This document shows positions 1 through 8,429 of a stretch of DNA of 64,000 nt, piece by piece. Under the pieces are notes generated by a model. That model had not been told where the DNA came from and did not search any database. It saw only the letters and a list, made by a program, of their open reading frames with translations. Every line of letters starts with the position of its first letter. The stretch's first letter is position 1. Source of the stretch: UBA285 sp049970695. GTDB lineage: Archaea > Thermoproteota > Thermoprotei_A > Sulfolobales > Desulfurococcaceae. The translations under genes and the position numbers were made by a program. The stretch is from assembly GCA_049970695.1 (NCBI GenBank), contig JBMFML010000003.1, forward strand, positions 71,954-135,953, written 5' to 3'.

Positions 1-281
1 AGAAGATCAGCGTGAGCAAGTACGTAAGGGAGTTCCAAAATAGGCCGGTTTACGTCCTGAAGAGCGGTATAAAGGTTGAAGTAGTCATTGGGTACGGAAA
101 TAGGTATTTATGTAGCGCGTGTACGCGCATGAGGCTTACACCAGATGGCTGCTTCAAGACGTGCCTATACGTAGAAAAGCCCGCTACATGCATTACTGAA
201 GCTGTTAAAAAGAGAAACGAAGAAGAGCTTGTAAGGCTTTTTAGAGATGCTGTTTTGATGAGAAAGCCCTTCTTCATATAG
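1..281 (+). CDS. moaA: GTP 3',8-cyclase MoaA, C-terminal part (cut by window edge)
   Basis: This is the C-terminal end of the radical SAM enzyme that converts GTP to 3',8-cyclo-GTP, the first step of molybdopterin synthesis. The frame is open back to position 3, so the gene begins outside the window. The GTG at 12 is internal. The second iron-sulfur cluster motif of the family is complete: CSAC, then 13 residues, then a third Cys (C-x2-C-x13-C), around RMRLTPDG. The stop lies 26 bases before the moaC ATG, which fits an operon moaA-moaC-moaDE-hypF. The tungsten enzyme at 26.6 kb would use the finished cofactor. Confidence 0.93.
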   Translation, partial: KISVSKYVREFQNRPVYVLKSGIKVEVVIGYGNRYLCSACTRMRLTPDGCFKTCLYVEKPATCITEAVKKRNEEELVRLFRDAVLMRKPFFI

Positions 282-307
282 GGCTGTGAACTTTGAGTGG
301 CGTGAAA

Positions 308-760
308 ATGGTTGATATTACGAGCAAGGCAGAGTCGTATAGAGAGGCCAGAGCAGAGGGATTCATAAAGCTACGCCCAGAGACCATCGAGCGTATAAAG
401 AACAAGCTTGTAGAAAAAGGAGACGTTTTTGCCGTTTCAGCTATTGCTGCCATAAACGCCGTTAAAATGACGCCGTACATATTGCCACTAACACACAACA
501 TACCGATTACCGGTGTTGACGTAAAGTTCGAAATAGTTGAAGGCAAAGGTGTTAAAGTAGAGGTAGTAGTTAGGACTACTGCAAAAACAGGCGTTGAAAT
601 GGAAGCACTTGTAGGCGTAGTTGCAGCGCTACTCAATATATGGGATATGGTTAAGAAGTACGAGAAAGACGAGGCAGGACAATACCCGTATACCGCTATA
701 TCCGAAGTCAGGGTTGTAGAGAAGGTCAAGAGGGATTTCGGCAGTGAAAATAAGAATTAA
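308..760 (+). CDS. moaC: Cyclic pyranopterin monophosphate synthase MoaC
   Basis: MoaC acts after MoaA and rearranges 3',8-cyclo-GTP to cyclic pyranopterin monophosphate. The protein (about 150 residues) has the usual MoaC opening MVDITSK, the REARAEG segment, the KMTPYILPLTHNIP active-site stretch and the TGVEMEAL motif. I chose the ATG at 308 because family members begin with MVD. A TTG at 293 is in frame and would add five residues. The 3' end overlaps the moaD-moaE start by 17 bases, so translation is probably coupled. Confidence 0.93.
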   Translation: MVDITSKAESYREARAEGFIKLRPETIERIKNKLVEKGDVFAVSAIAAINAVKMTPYILPLTHNIPITGVDVKFEIVEGKGVKVEVVVRTTAKTGVEMEALVGVVAALLNIWDMVKKYEKDEAGQYPYTAISEVRVVEKVKRDFGSENKN

Positions 761-1451
761 GGCCTACTCCGTGTTTAGAGACTATCTTGGTGACGAGGTC
801 GAGCTCGAAACAGATCGCGCAGTAACGGTAGGAGAGCTGCTATTGCTAATCAGAGAGAAGTACCAAATACCGAATGAGTTGAAGCCCATCGTGATAGTCA
901 ACAATGCTATAGTTGGCGAGGATTACGTACTCGACAAAGACGTCCTAGTACACATAGCGCCGCCTTTCTCTGGCGGCGCCTCGAGAAACAGGTACATTAG
1001 TGTCAAGATCTTGAAAAGAGATGAACCGGTTGACTTTAACGCTATTGTGAACGAGCTCACCCAGAAAAATCCGGAGAGTGGTGCACTAGCGATGTTTATT
1101 GGATTTGTTAAAGGAATTGTGGATGGAGCGGTTGTGCATGAACTCGAGTACACGGCAATCGAAGACGTCGCCTTAAACTACATGGAGAAAATCGCCAGAG
1201 AAGAAGCCGAAAGGCACGAACTAGAGGCGGTTATTCTATGGCATAGAATTGGGGGTCTAAGGCCTGGAGAGGTTACTATAATTATAGCCGCAACATCCAA
1301 GTCGCGAGAGGCAGCAATTAGGGGTATTGAAAGCGTCCTTGAAAGGGTGAAAAGAGAAGTACCAATATTCAAGCTCGAGAAGAGGAGTAATGGCGAATAC
1401 TGGGTAATAGGCGATAGAACCCGCATACCTAGACAACCGAAAGAGCGGTAA
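744..1451 (+). CDS. Fused MoaD-MoaE molybdopterin synthase subunits
   Basis: Residues 1 to about 80 are a MoaD ubiquitin-like sulfur carrier (FRDYLG, VHIAPPFSGG). Residues from about 85 onward are MoaE, the large subunit of molybdopterin synthase (FIGFVKG, HRIGGLRPGE, VKREVPIFKLEK). Together they would put the dithiolene sulfurs onto cyclic pyranopterin. In ordinary MoaD the protein ends at Gly-Gly so that sulfur can be carried on the C-terminal glycine. Here the Gly-Gly is followed directly by Ala-Ser-Arg-Asn and MoaE, so activity should require cleavage after the glycines. The two MoaE lysines expected in the active site are present. Confidence 0.9.
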   Translation: MKIRIKAYSVFRDYLGDEVELETDRAVTVGELLLLIREKYQIPNELKPIVIVNNAIVGEDYVLDKDVLVHIAPPFSGGASRNRYISVKILKRDEPVDFNAIVNELTQKNPESGALAMFIGFVKGIVDGAVVHELEYTAIEDVALNYMEKIAREEAERHELEAVILWHRIGGLRPGEVTIIIAATSKSREAAIRGIESVLERVKREVPIFKLEKRSNGEYWVIGDRTRIPRQPKER

Positions 1452-1490
1452 CAGTAAGCAACGTGTTAGAAATTCTGCTCCTCGCACACG

Positions 1491-3854
1491 GTGACTCGAG
1501 TGAAGCGGTCCTCGAGTATAGCGCTGCTGCTAGTGATAAATGGGCTTGTCCAGGGAGTGGGTTTCCGGCCATTCATTAGTAGACTTGCGCTTAAACTAGG
1601 GCTGAAGGGTTATGTACGCAACGTTGGTGGTAGCGAAGTCGAAGTATGGGTCGAAGGCGAAGAAGGCTCTGTCTGCGAGTTCCTAGCCGCTATTTACAGC
1701 GAAAAACCCCCTCCAGCACTCATAGAAAGTATATATGCCTCTATTGAAACGCCCCGAGGCTACCAGGACTTCTTCATTGAAAAGAGCACTTACGACCGCT
1801 ACGCCGAGTCCATGATACCACCAGACTTTGCTGTTTGTAGCGAGTGCTTGCGTGAAGTCTTAGACCCCTCCAACAGGAGATATAGGTATCCGTTTAATTC
1901 GTGCGCCTGGTGTGGGCCGAGGTTCTCAATGATCTATAAAGTGCCATACGACCGAGACAATACAGCGATGTCTAAGTACGTGCTATGCGATGAGTGCCTG
2001 CGCGAATATTCGGATCCAAACGATGTGAGGAGATACCACGCGCAGGGAATAAGTTGTCCTCGAGACGGGCCACGACTAGAGCTCCTAGATAAGGACTTTA
2101 ACAAAGTTGAATGCAGAGACCCTATTGCCGAAGCTGCGAAGCTCGTGGACGAGGGGTACATAGTAGCCATTAAAGGCGTAGGCGGCTACCATCTCGCCGC
2201 GCTTGCAACAAACGACGACGTTGTGCTAAAGCTCAGAACCAGGAAGAAGAGGCCTCGAAAACCCTTTGCAATTATGGGCTTGAACACAGAAGTCTTGAAA
2301 AAACTCGTTTACATGACTCAGAAGGACGAGGAATTACTAAACTCCCCACAAGCCCCCATACTGCTGCTGCCAAAGAAACCCGACAGCCCGGTTTCGAGGT
2401 ACGTTTCACCAGAACTCGCTCACGAAGGAGTTTTCGTCGCCTACACGCCTCTTCACTACCTACTCCTAATGGAAACTAGAGACAAATTCCTCATAATGAC
2501 GAGTGGCAATGCTTCTGGAGAACCCATGTGTGCCGACGAAGAGTGTGCTAAGAAAAGGCTAGCTAACATAGCCGATTACTTCCTTGTCCACGACAGAGAG
2601 ATTGTTAACAGAGTTGACGACAGCGTCTTGAGAAAGACTGGCGGGCACTACGTGTTCTTGAGGAGAAGTAGAGGCTATGCACCAGCGTGGATTACGCTTC
2701 CAAGAGACCTGAGCGGCGAGTACATCGCTTTCGGCGGGGATCTGTCGTCAGCAGGCGCCATTGGTTTTAAGAATAGAGTTGTGCTAACTCAGTACATAGG
2801 CGACTTAGATAGCTTTGAAGCCCAAGGCGACTTAGTTAAGTACGTAGATTTCCTCGTCAAGAACTACAGAATAGGTGAGACTTCCAAGCCTGTAGTAGTC
2901 GTGGACATGCATCCGAGACTGTACGCGAGAAGCGTTGGCCTAAAATATGCAGCGTTGAAGTCGTGCCCGTACATCGAGGTACAGCACCACTATGCACACG
3001 TCCTTGGAGCGGCTTATGACAATGAGCTCGTAGGCGAAGTTGCAGGCCTTGCAATTGATGGCGTCGGCTGGGGCCTTGACGGAACAATATGGGGCGCCGA
3101 AATACTGCTATTCAATACCGAAGATTATGGATTTCGTCGAGCGGGCACGATAAAGCAACTGCCAATTACAAGCGATGCCGACACGTATCAGCCGTTAAGA
3201 ATAGCTTTTGCTTACTACGCGAAGAGGGGCTTTGAGTTTGAGGAAATAGTAAAGTTCCTTCGGCTACAAGTCGACAGTACTAACGTGGCAAACCTCGTTG
3301 CTCCATACAGGCTCGCGAAACTGGGCAAGTACACGCTGGCCTCTAGCACGGGCAGGCTACTCGATATGATTGCATCAATTCTAGAGCCCGAAATTACGAG
3401 AAGCTATGAAGGGGAGCCCGCGATATGGTTAGAAGCGCAAGCATATAGAGGCAGGGTAGTGCAATTGGACTACTATAAAATTAGACTTGAAAACGAACTG
3501 CGCACACTCGACTACGACGAAATGGTAGATGCCGTGGTGGAGTCTAGAAGTCTTTACGAGAAAGAAACCTTGGCGAGGAGCTTTTTGTACTGGTACGGGT
3601 ATGCCTTAGGCGAGATGCTCGCCGAAGCCATAAAAGGCACGAAAGTAAGTGGCGTAGTAATCTCAGGCGGTGCAGCCGTAAACGAGTACATATATGCGGG
3701 TCTAGCCGATTCTGTTAAAGCGCTTGACCTCGTACCACTCCTCCCGCGCCGCATCCCACCGGGTGACGGTGGGCTCGCTTTTGGGCAAGTAATAGCAGCA
3801 GACCTAGCCATAAGGTCTGGCACCGCCTACGACGAGCTAAGGCGGATTGAGTAA
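1491..3854 (+). CDS. hypF: [NiFe]-hydrogenase maturation carbamoyltransferase HypF
   Basis: HypF uses carbamoyl phosphate and ATP to load the carbamoyl group that becomes the CN ligands of the [NiFe] centre. The order of domains is typical: N-terminal acylphosphatase (GLVQGVGFRPF), two zinc-finger units, a YrdC-like domain (KGVGGYHLAALAT), and a Kae1-like C-terminal domain (VQHHYAHVLG, AIDGVGWG, ISGGAAVNEY). The first finger keeps four Cys. The second reads CDEC and then CPRDGP, so its last Cys is replaced by Asp. The GTG start at 1491 gives an N-terminus of normal length. No other hyp gene lies in the window, but a hydrogenase must be encoded elsewhere if the gene is functional. Confidence 0.95.
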   Translation: MTRVKRSSSIALLLVINGLVQGVGFRPFISRLALKLGLKGYVRNVGGSEVEVWVEGEEGSVCEFLAAIYSEKPPPALIESIYASIETPRGYQDFFIEKSTYDRYAESMIPPDFAVCSECLREVLDPSNRRYRYPFNSCAWCGPRFSMIYKVPYDRDNTAMSKYVLCDECLREYSDPNDVRRYHAQGISCPRDGPRLELLDKDFNKVECRDPIAEAAKLVDEGYIVAIKGVGGYHLAALATNDDVVLKLRTRKKRPRKPFAIMGLNTEVLKKLVYMTQKDEELLNSPQAPILLLPKKPDSPVSRYVSPELAHEGVFVAYTPLHYLLLMETRDKFLIMTSGNASGEPMCADEECAKKRLANIADYFLVHDREIVNRVDDSVLRKTGGHYVFLRRSRGYAPAWITLPRDLSGEYIAFGGDLSSAGAIGFKNRVVLTQYIGDLDSFEAQGDLVKYVDFLVKNYRIGETSKPVVVVDMHPRLYARSVGLKYAALKSCPYIEVQHHYAHVLGAAYDNELVGEVAGLAIDGVGWGLDGTIWGAEILLFNTEDYGFRRAGTIKQLPITSDADTYQPLRIAFAYYAKRGFEFEEIVKFLRLQVDSTNVANLVAPYRLAKLGKYTLASSTGRLLDMIASILEPEITRSYEGEPAIWLEAQAYRGRVVQLDYYKIRLENELRTLDYDEMVDAVVESRSLYEKETLARSFLYWYGYALGEMLAEAIKGTKVSGVVISGGAAVNEYIYAGLADSVKALDLVPLLPRRIPPGDGGLAFGQVIAADLAIRSGTAYDELRRIE

Positions 3855-3960
3855 CCGGCCTTTTAAAGCTGGGGTTCAAAAGTAGGGTAACAACTACGCC
3901 CGGGTCACGTTTTTTAGCAGCGCTTAGCGACATGCAGATAAATACTGCGAGTAGGAGTAC

Positions 3961-4473
3961 TTGCTCGAGGGATTTTCGTTGAGCAGGCCTTGTTTCCAGA
4001 TTATTGTAGTGAGTGACAGCGTTGCAGAGGGTTTACAAGAAGACATTAGTGGAGAGCTCGCAAAACGTGTACTGGCTGCTAAGGGCTTTTGCGTCAGCTC
4101 CAAAGTAGTTGTCAGAAACTCCTACAGGGAAATACTGAAAGCACTTAGAAGCGCAGAGTCTAGGGTCTTGGTGTTTCTCGGGGGCACGGGACCGGGTCCG
4201 CGAGATATCACAGTAGACGTTATTGAGAGGGTTTCGTGGAGGTGTTTACCTGGATTTGGGGAAATCTTCAGGAAGCTAGCTTACGAGAAAATAGGAGGGC
4301 CGGCCATATTAACTAGAACTGCTCTCTGCGTACTTCACGACGGAAAAATTGCAGTAGCATTACCGGGATCTCCCGATGCCGTGTCTCTCGGGCTGGATCT
4401 CTTAGCTCAAGTCGTAGAGCACCTGATCGAGGAGGTCGACAGGTTTGAAGGCCCGCACAAACTTCCGCGCTGA
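3961..4473 (+). CDS. moaB: MoaB/MogA family molybdopterin adenylyltransferase
   Basis: This family adenylylates molybdopterin before metal insertion. The single-domain protein of about 170 residues has the family signatures VVSDSVAEG near the N-terminus, FLGGTGPGPRDIT in the middle and ALPGSPDAV near the end. The TTG start at 3961 precedes the conserved core by about 15 residues. It continues the Mo/W cofactor cluster after hypF and overlaps the next gene by 29 bases. In archaea with tungsten enzymes such as GAPOR, this step would act on the cofactor that receives tungsten. Confidence 0.9.
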   Translation: MLEGFSLSRPCFQIIVVSDSVAEGLQEDISGELAKRVLAAKGFCVSSKVVVRNSYREILKALRSAESRVLVFLGGTGPGPRDITVDVIERVSWRCLPGFGEIFRKLAYEKIGGPAILTRTALCVLHDGKIAVALPGSPDAVSLGLDLLAQVVEHLIEEVDRFEGPHKLPR

Positions 4474-5182
4474 GCCGTGCGGCTATGCTGTTGGATTTGA
4501 TATCTGGGGCACCCTGCTCGACCTAGAAAAGCTATTAGGGTTACTCGCAGAGCGGTTCTCTAAAGTTCTCGGAGAGGACAAGAACAAGGTCCTAAGCATT
4601 ATTAACGAGACTCACAAAGAGGCAAGGGATCTGAGGAGGACGAGACCTCATTTAGGTCCACGAGAAATACTAGATATATCGCAGGGCATGCTCTCAGAGA
4701 GGTTGCGAGTGTCCAGGAGCACTTTATTCGAAGTCATGGTTAATGTATTCAGCGAACCTGCGCAGGAGCTCCTCTACGAGGACACGTTGCCTGCACTAAG
4801 TGCACTTTATGAAAGGGGCGTGGTAATGGGCGTAATTGGAAATGTTCTCTTTTGGCCCAGTAGCCTGACGAGAAGGCTGCTAGAGGGCCTGGGAATAGCA
4901 AGTTACTTCAAAGCCATGCTCTTCTCGGACGAAGTTGGCTTTTCAAAGCCTGACCGCGAAATATTTATAGAGTTTTCCAGAGTTCTTGGACTTCCTCCAG
5001 GCAGGATAATTTATGTAGGCGACAACGTGGTCGAGGACGTCGGCGGGGCCTTATCAGCCGGCTTTATTGGAATACTCGTAAAAAGGAATAGCGGTAAAAA
5101 GATTTTCGTACCCGAGCTCAGAGCAGGGCTCATTAGTGACCTGAGGGAGCTGCTTGATGTCTGCACAAACGTGGATAGGTAG
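4445..5182 (+). CDS. HAD superfamily hydrolase
   Basis: A haloacid-dehalogenase-like phosphatase of 245 residues. Motif I is DIWGTLLD (nucleophile Asp and acid/base Asp), motif II is around VIGNVL, the conserved Lys of motif III is in GFSKPDREIF, and motif IV is GDNVVEDVGGA. The insert between motifs I and II is an all-helical cap of the C1 type. The substrate cannot be told from sequence. It starts at a TTG inside the moaB 3' end, so it is probably co-translated with moaB, but a role in the cofactor pathway is only inference. Confidence 0.85.
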   Translation: MKARTNFRAEPCGYAVGFDIWGTLLDLEKLLGLLAERFSKVLGEDKNKVLSIINETHKEARDLRRTRPHLGPREILDISQGMLSERLRVSRSTLFEVMVNVFSEPAQELLYEDTLPALSALYERGVVMGVIGNVLFWPSSLTRRLLEGLGIASYFKAMLFSDEVGFSKPDREIFIEFSRVLGLPPGRIIYVGDNVVEDVGGALSAGFIGILVKRNSGKKIFVPELRAGLISDLRELLDVCTNVDR

Positions 5183-5545
5183 ACCGCGATTGCTTCGCGC
5201 GAGATTCTGCCACGAGTCAGTAGCATAGATCTTGGTACTAAGAGCATTGATATCTGCATACTTTGCGATGACAGAGTTTACTACGAGGAGAGCTATAACA
5301 CTTTTAAACTCGCGGAAAAAACCCGCACATTCTTTTTCAAGGAACTTCTTAAGTTAAGGGAATTAAACTTGATGGCTTTGCCGTCCAGCTATGGCGTTGA
5401 AGTTATGCGTTTAACGGACATTCCACCTGCATCTTTGAAGGCTGATATTACACCTTTGTTTCAAGAAAGGAGGAAATGGTCGGCGCCGCGAAGCGCGGAG
5501 TCCTGGGCGCCAGAATATACTATGTTATGGCAAAGTTTTCTATAA
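5183..5545 (+). pseudogene. Decayed DUF1464-like gene remnant
   Basis: Directly after the HAD stop, in the same frame, about 110 codons stay open and read like the N-terminus of the archaeal DUF1464 family (ASKHA-type fold): SIDLGTKSIDICIL, then LALPSS-like YGVEV and MRLTDIP. There is no ATG, GTG or TTG before the SIDLGTKS segment, and the frame ends at TAA 5543-5545 after about a third of the usual family length of roughly 300 residues. I found no continuation in the other frames up to 5713. The best reading is a gene that lost its start and its 3' two thirds. The family assignment is from memory of the motif and is not certain. Confidence 0.55.
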
Positions 5546-5724
5546 CTAGAGGTCTCAGGGGTTTTTATATCCAGCATCACAAATTTGCCCTCAGTCTCTG
5601 TACACCGCAAAATAGCTTGCTTTAGCGCGAATCGCAGTGATATTTAGGCTTAAACAACGTACCGAGTCTATAGGGTGCATTGCGTGTTGCTGAAAAGCCG
5701 TGAGCCCGTTGGGTGCTCAGGGCT

Positions 5725-6672
5725 ATGCCTAAAAGAGTCGTCGTCGAGTCGCCCGCCCGCTTGCACTTCGGCGTGGTGAACCCATTCAATAACGAGTACA
5801 GGCTCTACGTATCGGCCGGAGTAGCTATTAGTAGACCTAAGACAAGGGTTGTTACATACCCGGATCGGGGCCTGCACATCGAGGGTTGCCGTAGCGAGGA
5901 GCTGTTAAAAAGACTTGAACCCCTTATAGACGCGCTGAAGCTCAAGAAAGGGCATGTTATTGTAGAAGAGTGCGCACCTACTCACGTGGGGCTTGGCTCG
6001 ACTACGCAACTACTATTATCAGCAGCGCGAGCCCTGTTAATAGCTAACGAAATCACAAACGTGAGCATAGTCGATATCGCTAAGCTACTCAAACTGGGCA
6101 GAGTTTCCGGTGTTGGAACCTATGTTCACATGTATGGCGGCTTTGTAGTAGACGCTGGAAGGAAACATCAAACGGACTTCCCCAAGCTGCTACTGAGACT
6201 TCCATTTCCGGAAGAGTGGAGGTTTGTTGTTATCATACCCAAGGGGAAGGGCCTCGACGAGCACCTCGAGTATCAGATATTTGAGACTGCCAGGCCTGCC
6301 GCGCCCGAAGTTGTTTGGCGTGCTTCGTTTATGCTGTTTCACGAATTAGTACCAGCAATTATCGAGCAAGACTTTGATGCCTTCTCTAAGGCTCTTTCAG
6401 AGCTTCAAAGAACGGTTGGTTTGATGTTTAGGGAGTACCAAGGAGGGGTCTTCGCACATTACTCGAACGTGGCTATAGATGCTCTTCTGAGCGCGGGGGT
6501 GGTGGGCGTGGGGCAGAGCTCTTGGGGCCCTGCCGTTTATGGCGTAGTGCGCGGTGCAGAGAGGGCACACAGCATTGCAAGTAGCATAAAGGCCCTGCTC
6601 AGCGATTCCGAAGTATTTGTAGCTGATCCTGATAACCGCGGAGCCGTCGTCAAAATAGAACTCGTTGACTAG
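5725..6672 (+). CDS. Beta-RFAP synthase-like GHMP kinase superfamily protein
   Basis: The protein resembles beta-ribofuranosylaminobenzene 5'-phosphate synthase, which condenses p-hydroxybenzoate-type aromatic acids with phosphoribosyl pyrophosphate in tetrahydromethanopterin-type cofactor synthesis. Visible features are the opening VESPARLHFG, the GHMP phosphate loop PTHVGLGSTTQLLL, and the late motif GVGQSSWGPAVYG. I chose ATG 5725 because SPARLHFG should be near the N-terminus. A GTG at 5713 is the alternative. In a non-methanogen the product is likely a modified folate or pterin used as a one-carbon carrier. Confidence 0.82.
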   Translation: MPKRVVVESPARLHFGVVNPFNNEYRLYVSAGVAISRPKTRVVTYPDRGLHIEGCRSEELLKRLEPLIDALKLKKGHVIVEECAPTHVGLGSTTQLLLSAARALLIANEITNVSIVDIAKLLKLGRVSGVGTYVHMYGGFVVDAGRKHQTDFPKLLLRLPFPEEWRFVVIIPKGKGLDEHLEYQIFETARPAAPEVVWRASFMLFHELVPAIIEQDFDAFSKALSELQRTVGLMFREYQGGVFAHYSNVAIDALLSAGVVGVGQSSWGPAVYGVVRGAERAHSIASSIKALLSDSEVFVADPDNRGAVVKIELVD

Positions 6673-6742
6673 AGTCAGCTAGGCCCGTCAATTCATCCCC
6701 TTGAGGTCATCCCTTCCAAGCTTCATCCTCATGTACTTAACC

Positions 6743-8419
6743 TCACCAACAGTTACTTATAATTTTGCTCAGGCTTACTTCAGCAATGACGAGCGGATTC
6801 TTCAATCCGAGTCTGAGCAGTATTCGTGGATTCACTTCGCCTACGAAGCCTACATCCCCGCCACAAGCCTTTATTGCAGCCGTCCTCTCGGGAAGGAACC
6901 CGCTTACATGGCTTTTTTCGAAGGAGGGTTTAACGCCTAGCTCAGAAAACATGGCTTTAACGTACGCTAAGCCATCGGTCAGCGTAGCCTTTTCGTGCGT
7001 TATCGCAAAGCCGACTCTTCTCTCCACTCTTGCACTGGTTTCAAACGTGTCATCTGGAATAACGACATCTCCTACTTCAAAGATCATTAACTTAGACTTA
7101 GTCGCCTTTTCAGCATTTTCAGCCACTACTTCTACCAACTGTGGCGCAAGCCACAGCCTGAGCCCCTCGAACCTCTCTGACCGGGGATTTTCCACCACGA
7201 ACATCTCTCTGTCTCCTACTTCAAGCAAATGAAGCTGCGTCGCTCTACTGCTCATCATGTAATTAGCCACTTCCTGGAAGCCCAGCCCAACCAGGATGTC
7301 TCTCACTTTTCTAGAGACGTATTCGATTGGATGAATCCTGCCTATGGTCTGTGTTAGAGGTAGTGAGGTTGCTTCTTCTCCAAGCCTCTCATACCCATAT
7401 GCCATTGCAACATCTTCTGCGACATCAACCCAAGTTTTGACGTCTATTCTGTAGACCGGCGCCTTTACGATTAGCGAGTCTTCTTTTAGGTCTTCAATAA
7501 CGTAGTAAAACCTTCTGAGAAGCCCAGCGATTTCGTGGGCAGAAAGCGATGTACCTAACAGCCTGTTGACTTCTCTGACACGTACTTCTATGGGCTCGGC
7601 AGAGGTTCTGGGAGCTTTAACTACTAATCCGCTTACATAGTTGACTGCTACAACTTCGATTATTCCCGTTCGCGATCGCTCAGCAATGTTATAAGCCATT
7701 ATTGTAACAGCATTTACAACGTCATTAAGAGACGCTCCTGTCGAGTCTATTAGCACGTTCTTTGTTTCAGCAGTAACTTTGTAGTCATCACTATTAAGTA
7801 TCGGAACTAAACTGAGTACCTCGCCTCTGGAGTCTGCAAGTATTGGGTACTTCTCCATGTCCTTTATTATATATCCATATGCCTGGCCCTTGTCCGTTTT
7901 TTCGAGTACTTCTCTAAGAGTCATTTCTTTAGGCTCGTTTAGGGGCCTGTACCTTGTTTCATCAGGATCGGCGAGCTTGTAATATATTGGCGGCTTAATT
8001 TTATCTAGGTCATATATTCCAATGCTTATTTTTCTGCGTCTACGGCCATACGTGTCAGCTATTTTCTCTTGTAACTGCATCATTTGCTTTATTGCTTCAT
8101 CAGTAAGCACCAAGTCCCTAACAACAGCTAGTGCGACGTAAGGCCTCTGAGGTATTTCTTCTGCGTAGCCATTCACGCTCGAATCTTTTACCGTGATATC
8201 TTTTGGCTTGAGTTCGAGCCAAGGCCTTAGAGCCCTTGCTATGCCTTCTACGCTGAACAAGTCCGGTCTGTCGCTACTGGCTTCAAGAACTACTTTGTCT
8301 CCTGAAACTTCTTCAACTTCGCATTTGAGTTTGGCAAGTAGCCTATACACATCACCAATGCTGAGCCTGCGATTTAGAAGAGCTTCTAAATCGCTTAAGC
8401 TTATTTCAATTACTGGCGT
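6743..8419 (-). CDS. pheT: Phenylalanyl-tRNA synthetase beta subunit, probable ACG start
   Basis: PheT pairs with PheS (19.4 kb) in the heterotetramer that charges tRNA-Phe. The B5 domain (YRIDVKTWVDVAEDV) and the C-terminal pseudo-catalytic domain (NPRSERFEGLR) are clear. The first usual start codon is a GTG at 8350, but it lies inside conserved sequence. Upstream the frame continues with PVIEISLSDLEALLNR, the normal archaeal PheT N-terminus, and the only codon that gives the normal Met-Pro-Val opening is ACG at 8419-8417. It sits five bases after a GGTG motif, 10 bases past the stop of the upstream gene. The stop of that frame further upstream excludes a distant start. From the ACG the protein has 558 residues, normal for the family. 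Confidence 0.92.
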   Translation of the reverse strand, partial: TPVIEISLSDLEALLNRRLSIGDVYRLLAKLKCEVEEVSGDKVVLEASSDRPDLFSVEGIARALRPWLELKPKDITVKDSSVNGYAEEIPQRPYVALAVVRDLVLTDEAIKQMMQLQEKIADTYGRRRRKISIGIYDLDKIKPPIYYKLADPDETRYRPLNEPKEMTLREVLEKTDKGQAYGYIIKDMEKYPILADSRGEVLSLVPILNSDDYKVTAETKNVLIDSTGASLNDVVNAVTIMAYNIAERSRTGIIEVVAVNYVSGLVVKAPRTSAEPIEVRVREVNRLLGTSLSAHEIAGLLRRFYYVIEDLKEDSLIVKAPVYRIDVKTWVDVAEDVAMAYGYERLGEEATSLPLTQTIGRIHPIEYVSRKVRDILVGLGFQEVANYMMSSRATQLHLLEVGDREMFVVENPRSERFEGLRLWLAPQLVEVVAENAEKATKSKLMIFEVGDVVIPDDTFETSARVERRVGFAITHEKATLTDGLAYVKAMFSELGVKPSFEKSHVSGFLPERTAAIKACGGDVGFVGEVNPRILLRLGLKNPLVIAEVSLSKIISNCW

Positions 8420-8429
8420 CTTACCACCC

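Noticed and set aside
274..729. 151-codon open frame on the minus strand
   Set aside because: It is antisense to moaC, which has clear family motifs, and its translation has no recognisable features.
5625..5700. Loose C/D-like pattern before the GHMP gene
   Set aside because: Box C has two mismatches and there is no closing stem.
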